Translations under genes and position numbers: made by a program | NCBI RefSeq assembly: GCF_009762325.1 | Contig: NZ_CP034348.1 | Span: 3,230,501-3,294,500 of the forward strand | Length of the DNA: 64,000 nt | Reading direction: 5' to 3' | Source of the DNA: Roseovarius faecimaris | Lineage (GTDB): Bacteria; Pseudomonadota; Alphaproteobacteria; Rhodobacterales; Rhodobacteraceae | The notes under the pieces: model-generated | Told to the model about the DNA's origin: nothing | Database searches by the model: none | What the model saw: only the letters and a program-made list of their open reading frames with translations | Shown here: one piece after another, positions 19,236 through 29,182 of the stretch | Position numbering within the stretch: position 1 is the first letter of the stretch | Layout of the letters: the number at the start of each line of letters is the position of its first letter

Positions 19236-19739
19236 ATGATGAGACCTGTCATTCTCTGCGCCCTCGCGCTTTGTCTGTTGCTGATACCCGCGTTCCAGGC
19301 CGCCGCCCAGGATCGTGGCCCCGTTACCAACCTGCCCCTGCCCCGTTTCGTCTCAATGAAGGCCGCCGAAGGCAACGTGCGCCGAGGCCCCAGCCTCACG
19401 CATCAGATCGACTGGATATTCAAACGCCGGGATGCTCCATTGATCATTACCGCCGAGCACGGTCACTGGCGCCGCGTGGAGGACCGGGACGGTGTCGGTG
19501 GTTGGGTGCATTACTCGCTTTTGTCCGGCACGCGCACCGCGATCGTGGAACATGACATGCTCGATCTGCTGGCCAGGCCGACCGAAGGCGCCCTGGTTGT
19601 GGCACGCCTGGAACTGGGGGTCATCGCCCGGCTGGAGCAATGTGAATCCGAGTGGTGCCGCATGAACGCCGGAGGCTTTCGCGGCTGGGCCCGCAAGGAT
19701 GCGCTCTGGGGTATCGGGCCGGATGAAGTCTTCGACTGA
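19236..19739 (+). CDS. Secreted bacterial SH3-domain protein
   Basis: 167 residues with a signal peptide (VILCALALCLLLIPAFQAAAQ). The rest is a bacterial SH3 (SH3b-like) region, with KAAEGNVRRGPSLTHQIDWI as the first strand block and HWRRVEDRDGVGGWVHYSLL as the second. A repeat of the fold follows, ending CRMNAGGFRGWARKDALWG. Such proteins sit in the periplasm and are thought to bind cell-wall peptides; no enzyme domain is attached. The gene is divergent from the hydroxyacid dehydrogenase. The open frame starts at 19122 inside that gene, but the start at 19236 gives the signal peptide. Confidence 0.85.
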   Translation: MMRPVILCALALCLLLIPAFQAAAQDRGPVTNLPLPRFVSMKAAEGNVRRGPSLTHQIDWIFKRRDAPLIITAEHGHWRRVEDRDGVGGWVHYSLLSGTRTAIVEHDMLDLLARPTEGALVVARLELGVIARLEQCESEWCRMNAGGFRGWARKDALWGIGPDEVFD

Positions 19740-19844
19740 AGCCGCCCTGGCGCAGCCCGGCAAGCTCCCCGGAACAGCACCGAGATTTTTTTGGATTCAA
19801 CCCTTGCACCAATCATATCGGCGGAGTAATTAGCGCGTCACCGT

Positions 19845-19919
19845 TGGGGTGTAGCCAAGTGGTAAGGCAGCGGTTTTTGGTACCGTGTATCGTAGGTTCG
19901 AATCCTACCACCCCAGCCA
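19845..19919 (+). tRNA. tRNA-Gln (anticodon TTG)
   Basis: Complete cloverleaf. The acceptor arm TGGGGTG pairs with CACCCCA, and the D arm AGCCAAGTGGTAAGGC is present. The anticodon stem CGGT/ACCG holds loop TTTTGGT with anticodon TTG, and the T arm GTAGGTTCGAATCCTAC is present. Discriminator G and an encoded CCA follow. A T-rich run lies shortly downstream. The type I restriction-modification genes begin 230 bp after it, a classical integration position. Confidence 0.97.
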
Positions 19920-20150
19920 GCCTCCTATTTTTATTTTAAATCAAAGGCTTGCGCTGCGCCCGGCAATGCAGCTGGTACAGGTTTGTGGTACAGATTGTCG
20001 GCTCAAGTCTGCGCCTCCTACGGCTATGCTGCCAGAATGACTCAACTAACAACGCTGTTCGTGCAGCAGTTGGATTGCTTGAGCTTGCATCGAAGCTATC
20101 CTACGATCGAGAAAAAACATTGAATCTCTTTCGTTTGAACGGTGTCGAGC

Positions 20151-22010
20151 ATGTCGCAATCACAACTTTCGTCGCTCATCTGGTCTGTCGCTGACCTCCT
20201 GCGCGGAGACTACCGGCAGTCCGAGTACGGACGCGTCATCCTACCTTTCACGGTCCTGCGTCGTCTCGATTGCGTACTGGAGCCGACCAAGGAAGCGGTG
20301 CTGCGCGAGAAGGATGAGAAGACGAAGGCGGGTCTGAATGCCGATCCATTCATGCGTCGTGCCTCTGGATCTGCATTCTACAACGCCTCGCCGCTCGACA
20401 TGCGCCGCCTTATTGGCGACCAGGACAACATCGGGCCGAACCTGCTTTCCTATGTCGAAAGCTTCTCGCCTGAGGTGCGTGACATCTTCGATCGCTTCGC
20501 CTTCGCTGAGCAGATCGACCGGCTCACCAAGAACAAGCTCCTCTACCTTGTCACTGAAAAGTTCGCGGGTTTCGACTTGCATCCGGGCCGCGTGACCAAC
20601 ATGCAGATGGGTCTCGTCTTTGAGGAGTTGATCCGGAAGTTCGCAGAAGCCTCGAATGACACCGCAGGGGAACACTTCACGCCCCGCGAGGTCATCCGCC
20701 TGATGGTCAATCTCCTGTTTGTCGAGGACGACGAAGTCCTGGCCAAACCCGGTGTTGTTCGCACGATCTACGACCCCACGGCAGGGACCGGCGGAATGCT
20801 GTCGGTTGCCGATGAGTACCTCTCGGAACACAACCCCGATGCCCGCCTCACCATGTACGGGCAGGAGTTGAACGACCTCTCCTACGCGATCTGCAAGGCC
20901 GACATGCTGATCAAAGGACAGGATGTCCGGAACATCGTGGCGGGAAACACGCTGTCCGAGGACGGCCATCCGGACACCAAATTCGACTACATGCTCTCGA
21001 ACCCCCCTTTCGGCGTCGAGTGGAAGAAGGTGCAGAAGGACGTAAAGCGGGAGCATGAGGTCGAGGGCTTCAATGGTCGCTTTGGCCCCGGTCTCCCGAG
21101 AGTCTCGGACGGCTCTCTACTGTTCCTGATGCACCTCATATCGAAGATGCGTCCTGCAAAGGATGGCGGTTCGCGCTTCGGGATCGTCTTGAACGGCTCT
21201 CCCCTCTTCACCGGTGGAGCGGGATCAGGCGAGAGCGAGATCCGCCGCTATGTGCTGGAGAACGACCTGGTCGAGGCGATCGTCGGCTTGCCGACCGATC
21301 TCTTCTACAACACTGGGATCGCGACCTACGTCTGGGTCCTGTCGAACCGGAAGCCAGATCACCGCAAGGGTCTGGTCCAGTTGATCGACGGCAGCTCACT
21401 CTGGCAGAAGATGCGCCCATCTCTCGGGTCCAAGCGCCGTGAGATCAGCGACGAGGGCATCGCGCAGATTACCAAGGTCTTCGGCGACTGCATCGAAGCC
21501 GAGTTCCATACGCATACCGAGGCACGTGGAACGCCAGACGACGCGCAGGAACGGGCTGACAGAAGCTGGACGGAGATCGTGGAGGGGCGCAACGGCCACC
21601 CTGGCATGATGGATGTCACAACGAAGGTGCGGCCCTTCTCGTTGCTACTGCCCAACAAGGCCTTCGGATACCGCCAGATCACCGTGGAACGCCCACAACG
21701 CGACGAGGACGGCGAGATCGTCGTGGGGACGCGCGGGGCGCAGAAGGGCAAGCCGCAGCCCGACACATCGCTTCGGGATACCGAGGTCGTGCCTCTGACC
21801 GAGGATGTGGAGGCCTATTTCCAGCGTGAGGTACTACCCCACGCCCCTGATGCCTGGATCGATCACGACAAGACGAAGATCGGCTACGAGATCACGTTCA
21901 ACCGGAACTTCTACGTCTTCGAACCACCGCGTGATCTGGAGGAGATTGATGCGGAGCTGGAGGCGGTCACGCGGAACATCCAGCGGATGCTCGCGGAGTT
22001 GGCGGCATGA
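20151..22010 (+). CDS. hsdM: Type I restriction-modification system methyltransferase subunit
   Basis: 619 residues, intact. The N-terminal helical HsdM domain (SSLIWSVADLLRGDY, VILPFTVLRRLD) is followed by the N6-adenine methyltransferase domain. SAM motif I is DPTAGTGGML near residues 207-217 and catalytic motif IV is NPPFG near 283. GEHFTPREVIRLMV is the conserved block just before motif I. GTG 20142 is in frame just upstream; ATG 20151 is chosen. The stop overlaps hsdS by 4 nt. It would methylate adenine in the site set by HsdS, but HsdS and HsdR here are damaged, so on its own it may be inactive. Confidence 0.94.
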   Translation: MSQSQLSSLIWSVADLLRGDYRQSEYGRVILPFTVLRRLDCVLEPTKEAVLREKDEKTKAGLNADPFMRRASGSAFYNASPLDMRRLIGDQDNIGPNLLSYVESFSPEVRDIFDRFAFAEQIDRLTKNKLLYLVTEKFAGFDLHPGRVTNMQMGLVFEELIRKFAEASNDTAGEHFTPREVIRLMVNLLFVEDDEVLAKPGVVRTIYDPTAGTGGMLSVADEYLSEHNPDARLTMYGQELNDLSYAICKADMLIKGQDVRNIVAGNTLSEDGHPDTKFDYMLSNPPFGVEWKKVQKDVKREHEVEGFNGRFGPGLPRVSDGSLLFLMHLISKMRPAKDGGSRFGIVLNGSPLFTGGAGSGESEIRRYVLENDLVEAIVGLPTDLFYNTGIATYVWVLSNRKPDHRKGLVQLIDGSSLWQKMRPSLGSKRREISDEGIAQITKVFGDCIEAEFHTHTEARGTPDDAQERADRSWTEIVEGRNGHPGMMDVTTKVRPFSLLLPNKAFGYRQITVERPQRDEDGEIVVGTRGAQKGKPQPDTSLRDTEVVPLTEDVEAYFQREVLPHAPDAWIDHDKTKIGYEITFNRNFYVFEPPRDLEEIDAELEAVTRNIQRMLAELAA

Positions 22011-23335
22011 GCCAAGCTTACTCGCGATACGTGGACACCGACAGTCCCGGGATAGGGTTAATCCCTGATCATTGGTCATTGTGTCCCTTGAAGACCGTGA
22101 CGAGCTGCAACGATGAGGTCCTTTCGGAATCATCTGACCCCGAAGCCGCGTTCGACTACGTCGAGATCTCTGGTGTCGAGTTCGGCAAGGGCATCGTCGA
22201 GACAACACGCGTGATGTTCGCTGACGCCCCTTCAAGAGCGAGACGCGTTGTCCGGGAAGGCGACGTGCTTGTATCTACCGTTCGGACATACCTTCGGGCG
22301 ATTGCTCAGGTAGTCGAACCATCCGAAGGCCTTATTGCCTAGACCGGCTTCGCCGTACTTCGACCGCGTGGCATCGAGAGTGGCTTTCTCGGCTACTTGG
22401 CCGTCGCAGACTTTCTCGTGGGCGAGGTCATCAGCCGCTCGGTGGGCGTCAGCTACCCCGCCATCAATGCAAGCGAGCTGGTGCGGTTGAAAATCCCTCT
22501 CCCTCCGCTGCCCGAACAACGCGCCATTGCGGAGTTCCTCGACCGGGAGACGGGGAAGATCGATGCGCTGGTGGAGGAGCAGCGGCGGCTGATCGCGCTC
22601 CTGAAGGAGAAGCGTCAGGGCGTCATCTGCCACGCCGTCACCAAGGGTCTCGACCCGGATGTCTCTACGAAGGACTCGGGGGTAGAGTGGCTGGGACTTG
22701 TCCCAGATCACTGGCAGGTATCGTCGATCAAATGGCTCTCACCGGTGCTGCGCGGCGCATCACCCCGGCCCATACAAGATCCGAAGTACTTCGACGACGA
22801 TGGCGAGTATGCTTGGGTTAGGATTGCTGATGTCAGCGCGTCGAACGGGTTTCTGGCGGAAACGCCCCAAAGACTGTCTGAACTGGGCAGCTCATTAAGT
22901 GTAAAACTGGAACCGGGAGCGCTGTTTGTCAGCATCGCAGGGTCCGTCGGCAAGCCATGCATCACTAGCATCCGCGCCTGTATTCACGATGGATTTGTAT
23001 ATTTCCCAAGACTTCAGATTCCGGAAATGTGGCTGTTCAGGGTATTTGAGGCGGGTATTTGCTATGGTGGGCTGGGGAAGTTTGGAACGCAACTCAACCT
23101 GAATACGGAAACGATTGGAGCAATCAAGGTGGGCATGCCACCTTCGAACGAACTCCGAGAGATCCTCGACTTCCTTGAAACGGCACTTCTCAGTGTGGAT
23201 GCGCTGATCTCTGAAGCCGAAAAGGCCATCGCTCTCCTCCAGGAGCGCCGCAGCGCCCTGATCTCCGCCGCCGTCACCGGCAAGATCGACGTGCGCGGCG
23301 AGGTCCCTGAAACGACTGAGGCCGCGTACCTATGA
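22007..23335 (+). pseudogene. hsdS: Type I specificity subunit, interrupted by one nonsense codon
   Basis: One frame runs from ATG 22007 to the TGA at 23333-23335 (443 codons, the normal HsdS size) except for a TAG at 22340-22342. The flanking protein reads ...EGLIA, stop, TGFAVLRPRG..., and most HsdS proteins have a Ser there, so one base change (TCG to TAG) would explain it. The reading frame after the stop is undamaged: the central conserved helix (LPPLPEQRAIAEFLDRETGKID) and the C-terminal one (LISEAEKAIALLQERRSALI) are intact, as is the second target-recognition domain between them. No strong start follows the stop (only TTG 22397). Recent inactivation, stop read-through or a base error are all possible. 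Confidence 0.88.
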
Positions 23336-24402
23336 ATGACACATCCGACTCGACACGTCTCTGGCTGGTCCGTCTCGGCAAGAACGGGGAGTACGAAGCG
23401 GCAGCTCAGGACCGCAATGAGCTGACGCTCGGTTTTGGGATCAAGGAAGACATCTCACACCTCACGGATCGCGAGATGCTGATCGAGAAGATGGCGGAGG
23501 TCTTTCCAGACAGGAAGCCCAACACCCATCGCAACTTCGCCGCCCAGGTGAACCAGTTCGTGAACATGGCGCAAGTCGGTGACCTGGTCGTGACGCCGTT
23601 CAAAACCACCAGCACCATCTCGATCGGTAGGTTCAGCGGCCCATACAAGCAAGGGCCAGACGGCAACCCCGTGCGCCCTGTCGAGTGGCTGAAGACAGAT
23701 CTGCCCCGTGACACGTTTCGGCAGGACCTCCTCTACAGCTTCGGGGCCTTCATGACGGTCTGCGAGATCAGCCGGAACAACGCGCTGGAGCGTGTGAAGA
23801 CCGTCCTCGCCACGGGTGCCGACCCCGGTGACGTTTCTGCTCCGAAGGTCACCGGGAAACAGAATGGCGGCGTCTCACAAGACACCGAAGAGGCCAGCGA
23901 TCAGCCGATCGACCTGACGCAGATCGCGCGAGATCAGATCGAGAAGCGGATCGCGTCTTCCTTCGCGGGCCATGACTTCACCACTCTTGTCGCGGCAATC
24001 CTCCGCGCTCAAGGCTACCAGACGCGCGTGTCCCCACCCGGCGCGGACAACGGGGTAGACATCGTGGCCGGAAGTGGACCGCTGGGCCTAGAAAGTCCTC
24101 GTGTTGTGGTCCAGGTGAAGTCCGGGTCTCAAACTGTCGATCAGCCGACACTGCAAGGTCTGATCGGAAGCACCCAAGACACTCAGGCCGATCATGGTCT
24201 GATTGTGAGTTGGGGCGGCTATACAAGTGCCGTTCGTCGGAGGGTGAACGAACTCTACTTCCGGGTCCGGTTGTGGGGCCGGGATGAACTCGTAGACAAC
24301 CTACTCGCCAACTACGAAAGGCTGCCCGAAGACATCCGCGCTGAGCTGCCCTTGAAGAGGACATGGACCCTCGTCCTGGAGGAAAGCGAGGACCTGTCGT
24401 GA
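23332..24402 (+). CDS. Mrr-like restriction endonuclease domain protein within the hsd operon
   Basis: 356 residues. The C-terminal half is a PD-(D/E)xK nuclease of the Mrr_cat type: FTTLVAAILRAQGYQTRVSPPG begins the fold, Asp near 241 in GADNGVDIVAG and Gln-x-Lys near 260 in VVVQVKSG are the active-site residues, and GLIVSWGGYTSAVRR follows. The N-terminal 150 residues (WLVRLGKNGEYEAAAQ, GDLVVTPFKTTSTISIGRF) look like a PUA/EVE-like small-ligand or modified-base reader fused to the nuclease; this is inference from pattern. The start overlaps hsdS and the stop overlaps hsdR by 4 nt each, so it is a coupled member of the operon. It may cleave DNA with foreign methylation. The gene is intact while both flanking hsd genes are damaged. 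Confidence 0.82.
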   Translation: MNDTSDSTRLWLVRLGKNGEYEAAAQDRNELTLGFGIKEDISHLTDREMLIEKMAEVFPDRKPNTHRNFAAQVNQFVNMAQVGDLVVTPFKTTSTISIGRFSGPYKQGPDGNPVRPVEWLKTDLPRDTFRQDLLYSFGAFMTVCEISRNNALERVKTVLATGADPGDVSAPKVTGKQNGGVSQDTEEASDQPIDLTQIARDQIEKRIASSFAGHDFTTLVAAILRAQGYQTRVSPPGADNGVDIVAGSGPLGLESPRVVVQVKSGSQTVDQPTLQGLIGSTQDTQADHGLIVSWGGYTSAVRRRVNELYFRVRLWGRDELVDNLLANYERLPEDIRAELPLKRTWTLVLEESEDLS

Positions 24403-25667
24403 ACATCCACAAGGAGATCAGCTTCGAGGACGAAATCTGTGACTACCTGGAGTCGCAAGGCTGGTTGCACGATAGCGGCGATGCGCAGCTGTTCGACCGA
24501 GCAAGGGCGCTCTACGCATCCGACCTTGTGGAGTGGCTGAGGACTTCTCAACCGAAGGCTTGGGAGGCCGTCAGCAAGTCTGGAGAAGCGGCTCTCCTAG
24601 ACCGGGTCCGCAAGCAGATTGACACTCGCGGGACGCTTGACGTGCTGCGCCACGGCATCGACATGATCGGGGTTCGCGGCACCTTGAAGCTCGCTGAGTT
24701 CAAGCCAGCCCTAAAAGACAACCCCGAGATCGTCGCTCGCTACCAAGCGAACCGGCTACGCGTTATCCGGCAGGTCAAGTACTCAACCACAAACGAAAAC
24801 TCGATCGATCTTGTACTATTTCTGAATGGCATTCCCGTCGCAACTGCAGAACTGAAGACGGACTTCACGCAGAGTGTGGACGACGCGATTGACCAGTACC
24901 GGTATGATCGACCCCCGAGGGCCGCAGGTAGAACGGAACCACTCCTGAGCTTCCCCAGTGGCGCATTGGTCCACTTCGCGGTCAGCAATGCTCAAGTATT
25001 CATGACGACGAAGCTGGCGGGGAAGGCGACCCGCTTTCTCCCGTTCAACAAGGGGGATGACGGCGGCGCAGGGAACCCTCTCAATCCCAACGGGCATCGT
25101 ACAGCCTATCTCTGGGAAGAGGTCTGGGAGCGTGAGAGCTGGCTTGAGCTGATCGGTCGCTACATCATTGCCGAGAAGGACAAGAAGGGGAACCTCACGA
25201 CTCTGATTTTCCCCCGTTACCACCAGCTTGACGCAACTCGGAAGCTTGTGCGAACCGTTCTCGAAGAAGGCCCCGGAAAGAAGTACCTGATCCAGCATTC
25301 GGCGGGATCGGGCAAGACAAACTCTATCGCCTGGTCAGCTCACTTCCTCGCCGATCTCCACGATGCGAACAGGAGCAAGATGTTCGACACGGTCATCGTG
25401 GTGTCCGATCGGCGCGTGATCGATGGCCAGCTACAAGACGCGATCTTCAGTTTCGAGCGTACGCTAGGGGTCGTCGAGACGATCAAGGGCGACGGCGGGA
25501 GCAAAAGCGGCCAGCTCGCTCAGGTGACGTGCAACGGCTGCTGCTATGGACGAACTGATGACCAACAACTTGCAATGTGCAGCAATAACTCAGTGCTGTT
25601 TCTCACATGTCAGGAACAAGGTGTCCGGTCTTGGTCAACATTCTCTTTCTTTTTCATAGAGCGATAG
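24399..25667 (+). pseudogene. hsdR: Type I restriction endonuclease subunit, truncated
   Basis: Only about 375 of the roughly 1000 residues of HsdR remain. Present are the N-terminal PD-ExK nuclease (IDLVLFLNGIPVATAELKTDF, with the catalytic ELK) and the first motor motif (Walker A in HSAGSGKTNSIAW), then VIVVSDRRVIDGQLQDAIF. The match stops at about 25523 (SKSGQLAQ). The frame then runs through 86 bp of unknown sequence and antisense over the end of glcB to a chance stop at 25667. All other helicase motifs and the C-terminal assembly domain are missing, so no restriction is expected. The GTG at 24399 overlaps the previous stop (GTGA) with GAGGA upstream. Confidence 0.9.
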
Positions 25668-27775
25668 GCATGAAGAAGCGGTTCCGTGTATCCCGATGGC
25701 TGTTTGCGCCCCAGGAAAATCAGGTCATACGCGGCCTGATAAGCAAGTGAGGCCTCGTTTCCGGCCATGCGTTCGTAGTGCAGGTCGTCGGCATTTTGCT
25801 CATCCACGACCAGTGCCATTTTTCGCAGTGCGGTCTCGACCTGCTCTTTGGTGACAACGCCGTGATGCAGCCAGTTGGCAATGTGCTGCGCGCTGATCCG
25901 GCAGGTGGCGCGATCTTCCATCAGGCCGACATTATTGATGTCCGGCACCGTGGAGCAGCCAATGCCCTGATCCACCCAGCGCACGACATAGCCAAGAATG
26001 CCTTGGGCGTTATTCTCGACCTCGCGGATGATGTCCTCATCCGACCAGGCCCGGTACGTCGCCAGCGGAATATCGAGGATGCTCTCGACAAAGGCGCGCT
26101 TGCCGCCTGCGCGAATGGCGTTCTGACGGGCAAAGACATCCACCTGGTGATAATGCAACGCATGCAGTGTGGCCGCTGTCGGGCTCGGCACCCAGGCGCA
26201 ATTGGCGCCGGCCATGGGATGCGCGATCTTTTCCTTCAGCATCGCGGCCATTTCATCCGGCACGGCCCACATGCCCTTGCCGATCTGCGCCCGCCCCTGC
26301 AAACCGCATTCCAGCCCGACATCGACATTCTGGTTCTCATAGGCCGTGATCCAGCTTTTGCGTTTGATGAAATCCTTGCGGGAAAACGGCCCTGCCTCCA
26401 TCGAGGTGTGAATCTCATCGCCTGTGCGATCCAGAAAACCGGTATTGATAAAGGCGACCCGGTGCCGGGCGGCGCGGATACATTCCTTGAGGTTGACGCT
26501 GGTGCGGCGTTCCTCGTCCATGATGCCCAGCTTCACGGTATAGCGCGGCAGACCAAGCGTTTCCTCGACATGATCGAAAATCTCATTGGCAAAGGCCACC
26601 TCGTCGGGGCCGTGCATCTTGGGTTTAACCACGTATATGGACCCATGTACCGAGTTGCCGCTCTCGCGCTTGAGGTCGTGCATCGCGATTGTCGTTGTGC
26701 ACATCGCATCAAGAAGACCCTCGAAAACCTCGTTCCCGTCGCGGTCCAGAATGGCAGGATTGGTCATCAGATGGCCCACATTGCGCACCCACATCAGCGC
26801 CCGGCCCTTGACCTTGAAGGCGGATCCGTCAACGCGCTTGTAGCTGCGGTCCGGCAGCAGGCGACGGGTGATCGTCTTGCCGCCCTTTTCAAACGTCGTC
26901 TGCAACGTGCCTTTCATCAGCCCCAGCCAGTTGGAATAGGCAAGTACCTTGTCCTCGGCATCAACGGCTGCCACGCTGTCTTCGCAATCCATGATCGCGG
27001 TCACGGCGCTTTCCAGGATGACATCCGCCATGCCCGCCTGATCATGCCGCCCGATGGGATGATCGCGGTTGAAATACAGCTCGACATGCAGGCCATTATT
27101 GGTCAGCAGAATGCCTTCCGGCGCGGCAGGATCGCCACGATACCCCAGAAACTTGCCGGGATCTTCCAGCCGCTTGCCATCGACCGACAACCCGTCTTCA
27201 TCAACCGAATAGTGTTTCGCGTCGCCGTGGCTGGCACCGTCCAGCGGAAAGAAATCGTCCAGGATCACACGCACCCGTGTGACCACCCGCGCACCCCGGC
27301 CCAGGTCGTAACCGCCGGGCTTCGGACGGCTGCCGATTGCGTCGGTGCCATAGAGCACATCGTAAAGCGAGCCGAACCGCGCATTGGCGGCGTTGATCGC
27401 ATAGCGCGCGTTCATCACCGGCACAACAAGCTGCGGCCCTGGCACGGTCGCAATCTCGGGATCGACATTGGCGGTGTCTATCTCGAACGCTCGTCCTTCG
27501 GGAAGAAGATAGCCGATTTCTTCCAGGAAGGATTTATAGGCCTTGGGATCATGCGCCTGGCCGCGCCTTGCGATATGCCACTCGTCGATCTGTGCTTGAA
27601 GTGCCTCCCTGTGCGCCAGAAGTTCGCGGTTACGGGGTCCTTTTTCATGCACCAGCCGCGACAGGCCTTGCCAAAACTGGTCCGGCGTCACCGCGAGTCC
27701 GGGCAGCACATCCTCGTCAATGAATGCAGCGAGTTTGCGGTCAACCTGTAGCCCGTGTTTTTCCAGTCTGTTCAT
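25610..27775 (-). CDS. glcB: Malate synthase G
   Basis: 721 residues, the usual MSG length. It condenses glyoxylate with acetyl-CoA to malate. Typical segments are [90 protein letters not shown] and the C-terminal [11 protein letters not shown]. The ORF is open upstream, but ATG 27775 gives the correct start. It is the last gene of the minus-strand liv-ureide operon, 56 bp after allE, so glyoxylate from ureidoglycolate is used directly. The final residues (after [10 protein letters not shown]) abut the truncated hsdR, and the last few may have been changed by the island boundary. Confidence 0.95.
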   Translation of the reverse strand: MNRLEKHGLQVDRKLAAFIDEDVLPGLAVTPDQFWQGLSRLVHEKGPRNRELLAHREALQAQIDEWHIARRGQAHDPKAYKSFLEEIGYLLPEGRAFEIDTANVDPEIATVPGPQLVVPVMNARYAINAANARFGSLYDVLYGTDAIGSRPKPGGYDLGRGARVVTRVRVILDDFFPLDGASHGDAKHYSVDEDGLSVDGKRLEDPGKFLGYRGDPAAPEGILLTNNGLHVELYFNRDHPIGRHDQAGMADVILESAVTAIMDCEDSVAAVDAEDKVLAYSNWLGLMKGTLQTTFEKGGKTITRRLLPDRSYKRVDGSAFKVKGRALMWVRNVGHLMTNPAILDRDGNEVFEGLLDAMCTTTIAMHDLKRESGNSVHGSIYVVKPKMHGPDEVAFANEIFDHVEETLGLPRYTVKLGIMDEERRTSVNLKECIRAARHRVAFINTGFLDRTGDEIHTSMEAGPFSRKDFIKRKSWITAYENQNVDVGLECGLQGRAQIGKGMWAVPDEMAAMLKEKIAHPMAGANCAWVPSPTAATLHALHYHQVDVFARQNAIRAGGKRAFVESILDIPLATYRAWSDEDIIREVENNAQGILGYVVRWVDQGIGCSTVPDINNVGLMEDRATCRISAQHIANWLHHGVVTKEQVETALRKMALVVDEQNADDLHYERMAGNEASLAYQAAYDLIFLGRKQPSGYTEPLLHAYRSMKKKENVDQDRTPCS

Positions 27776-27831
27776 TTTCGTTCCATCATATTGATCGGCG
27801 TATTTCGAGGCAAAGAGCGCACCGCCCGCCC

Positions 27832-28656
27832 TCACAACTCCAGAGGCATGTGGCGGTTCACATCCTTGTAGAGCAGATAGCGGAAAGGCCCCGGTCCGCC
27901 AGCATAACAGGCTTGCGGACAAAAGGCCCGCAGCCACATGTAATCGCCCGCCTCGACCTCAACCCAATCCTGATTGAGCCGGTAGACGGCTTTGCCTTCC
28001 AAAACATAAAGACCATGCTCCATTACATGGGTTTCAGCAAAGGGGATGACACCGCCGGGCTGGAAGGTGACGATATTGACATGCATGTCGTGGCGCAGGT
28101 CTTCGGGGTCGACAAATCGCGTTGTCGCCCAGACGCCATTCGTGTCCGGCATCGAAATCGGCGTCAGGTCGTTTTCGTTGATCACGAAAGCGTCCGGCGC
28201 ATCCAGGCCTTCAACCGGCTGAAACCGTTTGCGGATCCAGTGAAAGCGCGCGGCGGCACCCGTATCGTTGCGCAGCGACCATTCGGCACCTGCCGGGATG
28301 TAGGCATACCCGCCAGTCTCCAGCCTGTGTTCGGTACCATTGATGGTGAGCGCCACCTCACCGTCCACGACGAAAACCACCGATTGCACACCGCTGGCCG
28401 TGTCCGGCCGGGTGCTGCCGCCACCAGGGGCGACCTCGCCAATATAATGCGAGAACGTCTCGGAAAACCCCGTCATCGGCCGCGCCAGCACCCAGAAGCG
28501 CGCCTTGTCCCAGAACGGCAGCGCGCTGGTTACGATATCGCTGAACGTGCCTTTCGGAATGACCGCATAGGCCTCGGTAAACACCGCCCGGTCAGTAAGC
28601 AGCTGCGTCTGAGGGGGCAGGCCGCCCTGCGGCACATAATATTGGCGTTTCGTCAT
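27832..28656 (-). CDS. allE: (S)-ureidoglycine aminohydrolase
   Basis: 274-residue bicupin of the UGHase family, which turns (S)-ureidoglycine into (S)-ureidoglycolate and ammonia. The N-terminal cupin has [15 protein letters not shown] and [18 protein letters not shown]. The C-terminal, metal-binding cupin has [21 protein letters not shown] with the Glu and two His ligands, and the later Gln in [11 protein letters not shown]. It ends VNRHMPLEL, as expected. It lies between allA and glcB on the same strand. The allantoate amidohydrolase that would supply ureidoglycine is not in this window. Confidence 0.94.
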   Translation of the reverse strand: MTKRQYYVPQGGLPPQTQLLTDRAVFTEAYAVIPKGTFSDIVTSALPFWDKARFWVLARPMTGFSETFSHYIGEVAPGGGSTRPDTASGVQSVVFVVDGEVALTINGTEHRLETGGYAYIPAGAEWSLRNDTGAAARFHWIRKRFQPVEGLDAPDAFVINENDLTPISMPDTNGVWATTRFVDPEDLRHDMHVNIVTFQPGGVIPFAETHVMEHGLYVLEGKAVYRLNQDWVEVEAGDYMWLRAFCPQACYAGGPGPFRYLLYKDVNRHMPLEL

Positions 28657-28696
28657 CTTGCACTCCGAAGAAGGGGCGTCTCTGTTTGTAGGCCGG

Positions 28697-29182
28697 TCAA
28701 ACCGTTACAAGCACAGGCGTTTCAAACCAGTGTTCTTCCAGGTTGTCACCCGCGCCGATACGATCAACAACCACATATTTTCCAGGTGTATCAATCGGCG
28801 TCAGCACCCCGTGCCAGGTATTGCGGTGAATATTCACGCTTTGACCGGGGCCTGCCACAAATGCCTGAAAGCCAGTTGGGACCCCATTGTCATCGTCGGC
28901 CACCAGAACCAGATACGCCACACCGTCGACAGGGATGAAGGCCTGGCTGCCCAAAGGGTGCCTCTCGACCAGTTCGAACAGGAAGGGCGCTGATTTCGCC
29001 TGCGACGCGAACAGGCTTATTCCGGCCCGGCCATCTGCAAAATCCAGTCGTGCAAGGTCGTGAAACCGGGCGCAAAGTCCCTGATTGATCATCTTGTCAG
29101 GCGCAAGACCGGCCCCGTCGATCACATCTCCGAAGGGTTTGAACCTGTCCGCCGACAGCACCCGGGCCACCAGCTTATGCAT
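28697..29182 (-). CDS. allA: Ureidoglycolate lyase
   Basis: 161-residue AllA-type cupin that splits (S)-ureidoglycolate into glyoxylate and urea. Landmarks are FKPFGDVID, FELVERHPLGSQAFIPVDG with the conserved His, FVAGPGQSVNIHRNTWHGVLTPI and the C-terminal DNLEEHWFE. The frame opens at TTG 29191; ATG 29182 overlaps the puuE stop by 8 nt and gives the family start (HKLVARVLSADRF). With allE upstream of glcB it completes the route from ureidoglycine to glyoxylate. Confidence 0.95.
   Translation of the reverse strand: MHKLVARVLSADRFKPFGDVIDGAGLAPDKMINQGLCARFHDLARLDFADGRAGISLFASQAKSAPFLFELVERHPLGSQAFIPVDGVAYLVLVADDDNGVPTGFQAFVAGPGQSVNIHRNTWHGVLTPIDTPGKYVVVDRIGAGDNLEEHWFETPVLVTV

Noticed and set aside
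19949..20194. 81-codon frame between tRNA-Gln and hsdM
   Set aside because: No recognisable family, runs into hsdM out of frame, and no ribosome site.
25524..25609. Right-end attachment repeat of the tRNA-Gln island
   Set aside because: No copy of the tRNA 3' end (GGTTCGAATCC...) was found at the border.
25778..27751. 657-codon open frame on the plus strand
   Set aside because: Antisense to malate synthase G; no ribosome site or family match.
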